NCBI GenBank assembly: GCA_013365365.1
Contig: JABVXU010000023.1
Span: 62,001 to 126,000 of the forward strand
Source of the DNA: Cruorifilaria tuberocauda
Taxonomy: Eukaryota > Nematoda > Chromadorea > Rhabditida > Onchocercidae
Direction: 5' to 3'
DNA: 64,000 bases
The notes under the pieces were generated by a model that did no database searches, had not been told where the DNA came from, and saw only the letters and a list, made by a program, of their open reading frames with translations. Both the position numbers and the translations under genes were made by a program. Positions 1 through 12,900 of this stretch are shown here, in pieces; the first letter of the stretch is position 1, and every line of letters starts with the position of its first letter.

Positions 1-2709
1 AGGATTTTTACCCCGTGTCGATAAAACATTTATGTACATAATTTTCTAAAGTGAGCAAAAAGAATTTCAGTGGGTGAAAAACGAGAATTATGAACCTTCA
101 GTTTGCCTTCCCTTGAAAGTCGATAACGCCTTATTTTTTCAAAACTATAAAATACCATGCGCAACAATGCATCAATTTCAGCCATATCATTACTCATTTT
201 GAAAGCGAAAAATAGCACTCGACTTGTTTTCGGTAACCGTGTAAATGATTCACCACTGCAAAATACGCTATCAAAATACTTCCATTTTCCATTTACTGAT
301 TTTCCTATTTTCGTGTGGTGGGAAATTTACCTGGCAGTTTTGCAACAACTTATGTACTTATTTTTGATCCAATTAGATAAAAGCAGTTGATGTCACACTG
401 ATTGATCGGTGAAATTTAAAACCGACAATTTTGTTTGACTGGATTAGTTAGCTTTGTCGAGTTTTTAGCAGTGACACCGTAGACAATTGGAAAGGTTGGA
501 AAATTTGGAAAAATTAGAACACGCGATAGTTCTGTGCTGAACCATATAGGTAACTAAATGTTGCAATTTTGTATTCTGAAGAGTGGAAAAATGTTGACCG
601 GAATAATTATAGCAAGACTAAGCCTGACACGGAAAACAAACACAGATCAAAAGAGATCAAGAAAATACGTAGTTCTAGGAGAGAGATATTCTCTAAAATG
701 ACAGGAACTCACTCCGAAGGTTTACAACCAGAATATTGATCAGAAAAGTGAAAGTAGTCGATGGCGCTTTCGTATTTTCGAAATACTGATAAAACTGCGG
801 GATCGATAATTGCATTTACAGCTTCAAACATTTCTGCGTAAACTACAATCGAGGAAGGAAGTCCAAGCTTATCCACTCCTTTTCTTTCTACTGTAAACAG
901 ACTCTGAAAATTTTGACTTTGCATTATAGGAGTACTATTTTCACTAAATGAGAATTTTAAAAAGACGTCAAGAAAAACCTACGAGGTCCATTCTTTCTTT
1001 GGCTGCTTTGACCACTGATTTTCGCTGTCCGATAGCAAACACAAATGAATCCATTTCGTTGTTATCCACATCGATACGTATTATAACCTTCAACCATCTT
1101 TTCCGTTTTTAATAGGAAATAAACAAATGCTGACTTTCGTAATAAGATGGCAACAATTATAAACCTTATCTTCCTTCGGACGGATAAGATTCATGAGAAC
1201 GTGGATTAGGTCCTGCCGTTTCACCAATTGTAAAGTAATCAACATTCCCTGACAACCAACTCGACCTGAGCACCTGAAAGTACATCAAAGTTCCCTTCCA
1301 CATAACTGTAAAAAATATAATAACAATGTTTTCACTATTTAAAATAATAGCTCGTTTCGTTCCACTAACTTACTATTAGAAATATTCAATGACTGTAGCA
1401 GTGAAGTACATTTTAACAAATTTTTACAGAAAAGGGATATAAGCTATAGACCACTGTCGAGTGAATGAAATGAACTGATTACTGGTTAATACCGTAAGAG
1501 AGATAAGGAATAACAAAGCTTTAAAGAATACAATGAAAAAAGATAGGAAGAATTCTGACTTGTTCACTACACAGTTCTTGATAAGATTAATCGATACTGC
1601 TGAAAAAACGCATTTGAAAGTCTTATACATTAAAAAAACAAAACTTTTCTCTTACAGTGTTAGCCTACAACAAATAAGACACTGTCTAAAAAATAAGCCC
1701 AAAGATAAACAAGAAACTTACCAAACAGTATAAACAGAATCAGTTTCTTTATGCATATGGCCTTCTCTCAAGTCCTCTGATGTTCCATCATCTCCTACAA
1801 GTGTAAATTGTTCTTCTAGAAGTGGAGTTACATCCATAAACCATTTGTTCGCAACATTTCGATTTTTAGTACGACCATGAATATAATTTAACATATAAGC
1901 TGCCAGAACTGCTAGTATTAAAGCTTCGACCTGATAAGATGCCCAATTCGAACGAAAATGAGCCGGTACCTGAATTAAGCTGCTGTTAATAAGGTAGAGA
2001 AACAATGACTAAAGAAAAATAATCTATTCATTATTAAATCCTAAAATGGATTGAAAATTTCGTATATACAAAACTTTATATTGAAATAGCAAATAATAAA
2101 TAAAATGGTGGAAAAGGTAAGCAAAGTTGCATACATCGGCAAATCTGAGCTGCGGAGAGACTTCTGATTCAGTCCTTTGTGGATTAATCTTTTTTACAGG
2201 CTTCGGGAATTCATCGTCGTCAATAAACTCATCGTCATCACCACCATCCTGAAATTTATATCATTCATAATACATCAGATTCATTATACCGAAACATTAA
2301 AGTATTTGGAAGCAATGAAAAGCAACACTCAAGAAAAGTTTTTAAAAATCGTATGTCTACTTTCAAATTTTAAGTTTATTGAACGCACACAAAACTTTTA
2401 GAGGAATCCTAAATAATGGAGTTTCTAGTACAGAGGCACCAGTAATTTAAGTAAATGCATAAGGCAAAATATTACAATGACAGCTGACTTGTCGCCAGTA
2501 GTTTTGCTGGCTTCTCTATGTAACTTCAGCGTAACTTCTTGATCACTCATATCCTCCACTTCCATATCTTCAAATTCCGCAAATTCATTGTCCATTTCCG
2601 GTGCTCCGTTACTGTGTCGCAATAGTTGAACACTCACCATCATCCATATTATCATTAGACAACTGACAAGCGACGGCCACATTATAACATCTACAAATCT
2701 TTTAGTCAA
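1..2709 (-). CDS. CCDC47: CCDC47/calumin, ER membrane-protein insertion factor (C-terminus outside window)
   Basis: CCDC47 is a single-span ER protein of the PAT complex in the multipass translocon, where it helps insert multi-spanning membrane proteins; it is also linked to ER calcium. Exons read on the minus strand: 2709-2476, 2248-2135, 1969-1722, 1273-1165, 1087-983, 903-713, 255-96, all in phase (about 387 residues seen). The order is: hydrophobic signal peptide; acidic stretch with DNEFAEFED; a membrane helix near residues 131-148 (LILAVLAAYMLNYIHG); FTLVGDDGT; then the conserved core with KRQDL, VFAIGQRK, KLGLPSS, FHFSDQYSG and YRLSREGK. All of these match the vertebrate family in order. 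Met10 (2682) may be the true start, since an acceptor-like TTTGTAG precedes it. The last donor (AAG|GTTCAT) is weak, and the basic coiled-coil tail must lie left of base 1. It is divergent from GCN1. Confidence 0.93.
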
Positions 2710-3916
2710 ACTGTGTTTAAATATTGGACAACTATAAACTGCAAATTTTTCATTGAAATACGAGTTTTAATTTCAATTGTAAAAGATACTAAGGGCCTGT
2801 TCACCTAAACATTAAAATGCAATTTCATGGAATAGCGAATGAGAAAAACATTTATCGATAAAGCAAACAAAATTTAACATCGCTTGCATTATGGAAATAA
2901 TATGAGAAAAACATGGCATGAGAGAACACTAACAACTGCTAGGGATCGATTCATTTTCATAGTTAAAAAATACGGTCTAGAAGTTTTACAAAAGCAACCT
3001 CAAATGACATCATCGCCTGTATTATCCTACCTATTAAAATAACAACTGCATGAAGCCAATTTCAAAAATAATCTAAAAGCAAAATAACCTCCGGTCACTA
3101 AGTATTTCTCCTCCCTCACCACTATTATCCATTACTCACCATTTTGAATTATGCAAAAATCACTACTGACAGCTAATCGATTCAGAACCCATTGATAAGA
3201 CGATTATCACACAACTGAATGTTTTAAAGGTGGAGGGAATGGCAATACAAATCTCGGAGGAGTGTATTTTTTTGTGTCGATAAAATGATAGAAAACATTA
3301 GTTTATATAAAATATATAGAGTGATCTGTACGTGGAGAAAATATTTATAGGTAGTGATATGTGACGGATAAGTAATATCATCTTTTAGGAGCACACTTGT
3401 TTTCATGGAAATGGTGATAGAAACAGGAAATAATGGTGTACAGGTAACGACATCTATGCTTTTCAATTGTTCTTTAATAGCAAGAGAAAAAACAAACAGG
3501 TACAATAACTAACTTGACGAGAAGATTGATGTCTACTATCTTTGGAAAAGTTTCACATTTTGAAATTTTATTTTTGTTATCAGCTCTAACGACATTTTAT
3601 TTCACCGAATTCTATTTAAAAGCTAGTCCTTTTTTATTCAAAGATAAATCTGCTGATTTTAGTATGAAGTTTATATGAAACATTGGGTCGTAGCACTTGA
3701 TGTTGTATCGGGGGTGCTTCGTGTCTAATACTTCTAAGATCCGGAATAGGAAATTGCGTTGAATATTGCTTATGATATTGACTTGTACGTGAATTTAATA
3801 TGCTATTTTATGATATATTTTTGAACATCACTTATCCCTTCTTAGTTTAAAAAAGTTTCTTATATCCCAATTTTTAGGGATCACTGGAACAGTTGAAAGG
3901 TGCAGGTCGTATATAT
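2710..3916. other. Divergent intergenic region between CCDC47 and GCN1
   Basis: 1.2 kb with no supported gene. It separates two head-to-head genes and should carry both promoters. An acceptor-like TTTTTAG at 3873-3879 lies 38 bases before the chosen GCN1 start and could be a spliced-leader acceptor. The short open frames here are in AT-rich DNA and look accidental. Confidence 0.6.
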
Positions 3917-6900
3917 ATGGAAAGTTTGAACACTTTAAGTTCAAGACAACACCAATTAGCTGCACAGTCGCTTACTTCTGCAATCTCCAATACTGCAGGT
4001 ATTTCCGTGCGCTTCTTTCTCTTCATCAAATTCTTTTTTGAAATAATTTTACATTAACAATTAATGTTTTGCAAAACACGAATGCTTCACTTAAATTTTT
4101 ACTACAGATATTCCCGATCAGATAAGGAAACCACTAATTCGAATAACAGTCGCAATATGCTTTACTCGACTTACAAGTCGACATTCACAAGCTTCATTAT
4201 ATCTTGTTATATCAGCTTTTGTGCGTGAAGATCCAATGACTTCTATGAAATATCTCGCAGAAGCATATGCGTCATTTTTCGAGCTTCATATAATACCTTC
4301 GTGAGTTATTATAATAAAAAATTTTGTAAATCTTGATTTTATTATTTCTGAATGTAGAGCATGAAAAATTAATTCTCTAATTTCTATTTTCAGGAAATGG
4401 TTGACTGTGAATTCAGTTCTAGCTATCAAATGGTTGTTTAATCTTTACAATTTTATAGATTTAAAAGATGCCAATATCTTCAGTAATTATGTTAGTTTGA
4501 CATATTGCTTATCAATTCCAGAAATAAATTGCAGAAAGAAGTGACTAGTCAAAAGTTAAATTTGCAATTTTTAGCTTTCAATGTAAAATTCAGTTTATAC
4601 AGCATTTCACTTAAACCACTGTAAAAATGCTCTGAAACAAATTCATATTTTGTTTTCAGATGTCAGCATTGTTGTCAGCGGCGCTACATGTTTGCGGCAG
4701 TAAAAAATTGGTGAAAATTCAAAATAAGATGAAAACTATCCTCAATGATATTTTTCTGAAAACAGCATTGGAATGGCTTCGTAATCACTATACAGCCCAG
4801 TCGTCTTCCGGAGTAAACATCCTTGCTTTACTTAGTTTACTGCCTTCTGCTGATGAACATTTCGATTTCCCTTTCTTTATCAATGTATACACTGCAAACA
4901 CTCTTCTTACCAGAAATCGTCCAAGTATTCACGTTGTGGTACGACTTTTTTTGATTTTCATTTCTTCTTAGTATTATTTTTCATAATAATTACACTGTTC
5001 GAAAAAACATGGGACTTACTAAATTCTAAAAACGAATATAGAGGTTGAAATAGAGAAACAAATCAGTAGCTTACAAATAAACAGATTCTAAAGAAGTTTA
5101 GAAAAATAACAGATACTGTCTCATTGATTAATGATAATTGAAGTACGCTGATACGTTGTTATCATTTGTAGATTGCTAGCTCCAAAATATTCAAACAAAT
5201 AAATTTGGAAATGTTCCGGAATGAAATTATGCCTATTGTCAAGAAATCCATGTTGCGCAATCCTGAGATTGCGATTTTCGGTTAGATTTTTTTCTTGCCG
5301 TCTTAAGGCTTTTCTAAAGATACCAAGCAGTAAAAACCTTTGTTTTTATGGAACTAGTGAATATTTCGCATTGAATTTTTTCTTTTTTGATACTTCGAAA
5401 ATGTTATGATTGTTTTAATTATTGTCATTTGCTTTATTTTTTGCAATCGATGGTTTGATTTAAGGGATTTTATATCTTCTGGAATCATTAAGAATCGATT
5501 TATCGTCTTTTGCAGTTGATATCTATAAAATTTTATCGGGTGAGTGCTTCTTTAAATTAACGATTTTGCTTAAACATCCATTTTTTTATTAAACAGAATT
5601 TTCTGAATTTTTTTCAGCGTCGTTAATTGCATCGATTGATGAAATTCGCAACCATACTTCGTTGTCTGTCGCAATGATAACAAAGAAAATCACTGATTCT
5701 AAAGCTTTGAAGGACTTGATTGATGGGGTGTTTGGAACTTATTCAGGTCTGTTGAAATCGTTTCTCAAATATTTGTTCATAAAAAAGAACGCGAAAATAG
5801 GTTTCCTCTAAGATTACCAGAAACTGATGAAAGTAGAAAAGAGAGTGAATAAGGATATTTGAAATCTGACATTGAATCCTTCAAATTTATGCGCTTAGAA
5901 ATTTGGAAGAAAAAATGAGTATTTTAGGTTCTGATGGAAGAATTGCTACTGTTAGTCAGCGGATTACTGTCCTGGAAACTCTAAAACTGATGAGCTGTCA
6001 CGGGGTAAAGGATAAAACTGAGTGCGACATTATTGCTTCTAACATACTGCAGAGATTGAACTCACTGTTGATTTCTGAAGGTATTCTCTTTCGCTAGCTA
6101 ATTCAAATTGGCATCGTTTATTCATGCTATTTTTGGATATAAACATGTCATGATAAATAATTATCTTTATTTTTAATTTTAATTATTATTTCCATGATGC
6201 GTAGGAGAACTCTGTATGTAAATTTGGAGGTTATAATGGTTCAATACAGTATCTTTATAATGTTTCGTAAAACATTTTTTTGTTATACTTGTTTCTATAA
6301 GTTGCTTATAATAAAAATAACGGTTCCTTATATATCCAGGGAAAATGAAGATTTCCTTAGCGATTTTCAGTTCATCAGGTTGCTTTGGAAGCTATGTGGA
6401 AAGTGATTTTAGCGTGGTCAGAGCAAATTTCAAATGTGAATGAGAAATTGCAACCAATTTTCATGGTTACTTTTTACATGTTTTCTCACAAATTCTACTA
6501 TTAACAGTCAATTTTCGGATTATGTGTAAGTTGTTAATTTCTTCAGGCCTGTATGAAATCATCGAACCGTTCAGTAACGTTAAGAAGTATGGTTACTCTA
6601 TATGATATTGGTAATGGTAAGAATCGCTTTTTTATCTGTTTTTAAGTTCTTTTCTTGGTTTAAACAATTTCCTAAACTCTTCCAATTCTTTTTTCCTAGT
6701 TATCTTAAAACATCTGAATCTGTAAAAAACAATCAATATTTAATTTAATATAAATTCTGCGATTTTTAGGTAAAAAGGCGAAATTAAGCGATGATTTACT
6801 AAAATTAGTTCGTGATGCCTATAAAACGCGCTCAAATGCTGGAGATTTTGCAGTTACATCATTATTGCTTCTAGTTGATGAAAAATCTCAGGAAAATGTT

Positions 6901-9900
6901 CGTCAGATATTAAGGAATGATTTCTTTAAAGAAAAATTTATCACATCTTTAAGCACATATGGTAAATTTTTTATAATTTTTGATACTTTTTCTATTTTAC
7001 ATAGTTTGACGCACAGACTATTTGTTATGAATAAGCAACTAAATGTTCATGATAATTCTGCATCTTTTTTCCGTCGGTGGGAATTCTTTTATGCTTAACA
7101 GAGTATACCTCATCTGTTCCACTGAATTAACTCATTAATGGTTTTATTTTAGATATCTTATATGCAGCAAAATTGTCGGACTGGATGATTAGGAACACAG
7201 AAACCAAGGTTATTTCTCCCAATGATTTAGAAACATATTGCTTTCATATTTCATGTTTTCCTTATATGTTCTTAGTTTTCATTTCTGCTATTCTCTTTTT
7301 GTAGAATTGGAATGATCTGCGAAATGTGTTTTATGTTTTATTCGCGTGTCTTTTCTGGCCGGATTATGAAGTGCGCAGAGGTGTCGATGACATTATCAAG
7401 AAATGTATTGTCGACAAAGGCAACATATTTTGTGTTGCTTTCTTAAATTTTTTATTTCTCTATCTGACTTCGGGTCTTGCACAAGAGGTAGAATTGAACT
7501 TTTTCAAGTTAAAATTTACTATAACTTAAAATATTGACGGAAAATTTGTTTGTTTAACAATTTATTTTCAAAAAGAAAATTAAACCTCGAAGTAAAAAGA
7601 AGAAAAGAAGTAAAACTTTTCATTTTCTAATTTTTAGCGTATTTGAGTCCAGTAAACTGTCTGCTCGTAGGTTACATGAATAGTCATAGAAAAAACATCG
7701 TGTGTCAAAAATAGGGAATACAACTATTAAAGTTTCAAAATGACTCTGAGTCTGCAAAACTTAGGCTTATAAAAGGGTGGCGGTAGTGCAAGACGAGGAA
7801 AATGAGCGAATTCTTGGCAGTAAATTGATAGCTGCAGCAGTGCATAAAGCCATGATTCCTTTCAATGCAGCAGAAGAAAATTTTGATCTAGGCATCGATC
7901 TCCTCACATCCGGACTCTTAATATCATGTAGCGTCCAAATGGGTAAGTTTTGTTTAATAGTCCAATAACATTGTTATGATATTCTTTGATCACTCCATAT
8001 GCAGCAAAATTTGTAACATCATTATATAATGCTGTATTAGTTGTGTTTTGTATAATATCATAATTACATAACAGACTAGACATTATTTATTCACAAATCA
8101 TTGTATATTGAAGATTTAGGATAATAAAATTGTTTAGATCAGCATTTCTTAGTAATTATTCTATATCGTCTCTAAGATTTTGTTCTTCATATCATACTTT
8201 CATTCCTTTCTCAATATTAAAAGATTAGAGATCATAGATACATTCCTCAGTTTTGAGTTAGTTTTCAACTTTCGATGCTAGTGAATTAGTATGTTTACAG
8301 ATATGTTATGGATATTTTTACAGTGTCATCGTCTGATAAATAAATTGCAACTCTTTATTTATTTCAGTAGAAAATGATCCTTGTTGTTGGAATCATTGGG
8401 TACGTTCAATAACTAATGTTGAACGTTTGTTTAATGAAACCGGTGCTCGCGTGATGATGGATCGCATATTCTCTACAAACGATATGATAATTCAAAATAA
8501 TGCAATTAAAATGTTAATGTCAAGTGGCGAAGTGACACAGCACATTCGTAATACAGTCTGGACATACTGCATTGCCCTATTGAATGAAATCGATATTGAG
8601 CGGTAATTATTTCATTGTACTAGTTAGCTAGTATTAATAGCTGCTCCCATCATTTTTATTGCAATTTCAAGTACATTGTGGTTATGAGGATTTCCTGTTA
8701 AGCAGATTATTTTTAGTATAGGCTTATACTGTGATCATGCATTGATTTGAAGTTTCATTTAAAAATCATGTTTAATGTTTAATATTCTATACTTTCCATT
8801 TTTTACTGCACTGGAATTGTTAATATTCAGATATGTTATAATTACGGATCGAGAAGTTGCAATCTATAATACACCAGATGGAGTTCTTTTTAATACGGCT
8901 GTTTTGGAATTAAATTACGAAAAAGAATTTGATGTCAAAAATGTGAAAAGGGAAAATAAGGTATAATGTGGGGATTTTTTTTGAATCTGTTTTCCTTTCA
9001 TCAATGTTTATTCGCATAGATCATCATAATTTTCTATATGGACATTACCTAGATTTTTTTTCAGGTTTACAAGTATAAGGAACAGTTGTTGGAAATGCAG
9101 TTAAAAAAAGAACTTGCTGAGAAAAGGCGTCAAGAAGGCAAATTAATTCCACAACAAGAGAAAGCGAGAAGGGAAGAATTACTTATCGAAAAGGTTATAA
9201 AATGAATGAGAAGAGTGAATTGTAGTTAATGATGTAGCCTTCTGAGATGAAAGGATTTTTCAGAAAATCAGAGAAGAGTTGCATGATCTGTATTTGAAAT
9301 GCAAGAAATTCACTGAATCGCTAGCAGCAGCAGTTATTGGAGATCCAATTGGTTCAGCGAAATATGTCCATTTATTGCTTACCGTTGTTATCCCGTTATT
9401 GAGATCTCCTCTTGTATCGTCTCTGGCTTATAATGTTTTTCGTTGTTTTTGTAATGCAGCCTTCGAACCATCTGAAGATTATTTGCGTAAGTCTTGATAT
9501 TATCCAATGGCATACAATTTTTCAACATGAAATTGCATATTAAATGCAGTCATATGCTTTCGATGGACTTATCAATTAGTTAATTCGAAATTTAGTTTCT
9601 AAACCTTAGTTCATCATCATTTGATAGTATTTTTATAGCATAATGAAAGTTCCCTAGAATTATACTTTGTCGTCCAAATATGATTCTTTCTGTTCTGGAA
9701 AAATATAGAATTGATTTGCAGACGAAGTTATACTACATTCATCGCTACGCGTATTACACTCAGTTTACACGAATGCAGCATGGAACCAAGAGTTGCTTAC
9801 TGTTCAGGTGGAAAGAACAGTAGCATTACTGGCAAGTAGGTTTTACGGAAATTTTACGTGTTTTACGGAATACTTCAAAAATGCTCAAATGATATGGAAA

Positions 9901-12900
9901 TTACGGCGATATATTTTAGCTCGATGTGTATTGGTCCCAATCTTGCTTGAAGATGAAGAGCCTAGTATAGAAGAGAAATTGAGTGCTGATGAAGAAGCAA
10001 TGAATCTCATTAAATTCAATGTGTCTTTTGTTCTGATCAATGCGGTACTAAGGAATGAATCTTTTCCTTACGCGTTGCGATTAAATACCATGCGACTACT
10101 ATTTTCTGTGTTTAAAGGCAAATTCATCAAAGTATGTCTAGACGTAATGAAGCATAAAACACTGTTTCATATTATTTTTCCTTTCATTTCACTCACTCCG
10201 TTTATGCAAAAATGGCATAATTCATGATACGCCATTCTTTTTTATGTATTTCTTCGTATCATAGGTAAATTTATTTATTATCGGGTACTGACAATGGAGA
10301 AATTGCATGTGAAGTTCTAGTCTGTAAAGTACTCAAGTACTCATATAGTTACCAAGATTTAGTTTTTTTCGATATATGAACTTTGATTTGCTTTTTCAGA
10401 ATGATGAAGTAAAATATCTCCCTCTAAGCTGGCTATGTTCCCTTCTGCTTCATATCTTAGCAACAGATACTTCGGAATTACATCAAACTGCGAAAACATT
10501 GCTCCAAACTTTTTGTGAATTGTTAGATAAATGTCCTCGAAGAGATTCAGACCAGGCGAAAATACTCGAACCTGTCATGCAATGTTTGTTAGATGAAAAT
10601 GACCAGTTAAGGGAATGTGCTCTAATGGTATGTTTGAATTAATAAAATTGGTTAGAAATTGTTTTTTTATCTCTGAGTTTAAGTAGAAGATTTTTGTTTG
10701 TTTATTTTTTGTAGATTAACTAAATCCAGCACAAAAATATCTTCCATTGAATCAGATGTACTACTTGAATAATGTTTTCTGAGTTGCAGTACCTTTTTTT
10801 AAATCAAAGTTTAATCGATTTTTTTTGTATTTAGGCACTCAGTCGACCGCATGACCTTTATAGTGATTTGAAATTGACTCAGGATGGTGCGCAGTTTATG
10901 ACAGCGTTTACAGCTCGTATATTTATTGCTCGAAACGATCCGGTGAAAAAATGTGCTGATTTAGCTGACAAAATTTGGAAGGATAAAAGCCTTTCCGCTA
11001 CTACGTACTTGTTTTATTATTTAATTTTGTATCTTTTTTCTGAGATTATGTTTGGCATAAAGTGAATTTTCGTTCATTAATCTTAAATCGGCCTCGGTAA
11101 TGTTGCTCTTATGCTTTTGTAGTTTGTTTTTCAATTTTTCTTTTTTAATGTTGCAATTCCTAGAATATCATAACTTATTCTTTCAGGGACCTACTTGAAA
11201 GTATTTTGAATAGTGTAACTTCGGAACATTTTTTTTTGAGAAAATCTGCATCCGTTGGTCTGGGAAAGTTGTATGAAGAATTTCCTCATATTTTGCATCC
11301 GGCACTGGATAAACTTGATATGTTATATTCATATTATCGAAAAGTCCGTCTTTGTTTATTTCTGATTCCAAGTACTGTGATGTGTTTATTGGTGATCCGT
11401 TTGTACTTCTTTTGTTATTGCTGCCATATTTTAGATTCAGCCACCAATTTGTGATGATATTGGACGAGTAGTCACTAGTTCTGTAGATCTATGGAAAAAT
11501 CGAGCAGGTATTGCAGAAGCTCTGCTTGTCATTGCTCCTAATCTTCCTCATCAATTGGTGATGAGTTTCATCAAAATCATTGTCCCTGATGGAATAAGTG
11601 ATTCTAGTCCAGAATGCCGAGAGTTGATGCAGAATGCTGCGGTCGTAGCTATTAAAATGGTATATCTTATCATATAAAAAATAATGTTGTCCGAGTAGAA
11701 GGGAATTTCTGTTTGTTTCCAGCATGGAGAAATAGAAATGACGTCGCTTTTATCATTTCTTGAAGAAATGCTGAACACAACGCCAGATGGTAAAGACTTT
11801 GACAGTTTGCGCCAAGGTTTGGTCATAATGTTGGGTACGTTAGCACAGCATTTAGATCCGGCAAATGAAAAAGTGCGCGTCTTAACATCTCGTTTAATCG
11901 AAACACTTTCGACGCCGTCCCAACAGGTTTGTAGAGCAGTTTCTGTATGCTATGTTATGTTATAATTACTAACCATTTAAATGTAAATCAGATACAAATT
12001 CTACATTAAGATTTTCATAATCTAATGACAGAATTTTGCACTTTGTATAATTACAAAAGGAATGAAAATATTGAAATATTGAATTGTATAAATGGATTCT
12101 TGATTGCATAATAGCTTATTTTTATTATAATAATAGATTTCTTATCAAAAATCAGATTCAGGTGCAAGAAGCAGTGTCTAAATGCCTGCCAGCATTAGTT
12201 CCGGCAATGAAAGATCGTGCTAAGGAACTTGTTTCCACACTGTCATGTCTTCTTGTTGAAGCTGACTCATATGGCGAGCGACGAGGAGCAGCATATGGAA
12301 TTGCTGGACTTGTTAAAGTATGTTTATTTCTTTTTAATTTCATTTTTTCTCTTTTATTTTTAGTAAACATACTCCATTCACTATACATTAAAAACTAAAG
12401 CGAGTTTATATAACCGCGCAAGTCCTTTCTGATGGTAGGCAAGCTGGACAAGCAAGATGTAAGGCTTTAAGAAGATTCACGGTATTGATCATCAATTTAG
12501 TCCTTTTGAAAAATAAGAAAAATAAGTGTTGAAGTATGAATTAAATTATCTTTAAATTCACGGTTTTCATTTATAAATTTGTAGGGCCTCGGGATGTCTG
12601 CGATGCGTGAGCTAGAGCTAATAAAATTCTTGCAAAACTCACTTGCTAATAAGAAAAGTGCCCGTCATCGTGAGGGTGCTCTCTTGGTTCTTGAACTTCT
12701 TTGCAGGTTAGCCAGTAATGTGTTTATTCTGTAAAGTACGCTCAAAATTTTCTTTCCAAATCATGGGTCTACGTGCTTGGTTTCTTTCTTTCGTTTGCCA
12801 TTATCTCAAAAGTTTTAGAAAACTTATCATGTGCTCGATTTTGTGGTAATATAATTAATTATATTTACACTGTAAACAATGTATCCTTTTGATTTCATGT

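Noticed and set aside
5899..5927. Acceptor at 5898 for GCN1 exon 8
   Set aside because: It would put the exon out of phase with a TGA; the acceptor at 5927 is in phase and restores the family motif (GSDGR).
12420..12480. Possible extra GCN1 exon
   Set aside because: The flanking exons 12162-12317 and 12585-12706 join directly in phase and match the family without an insertion.
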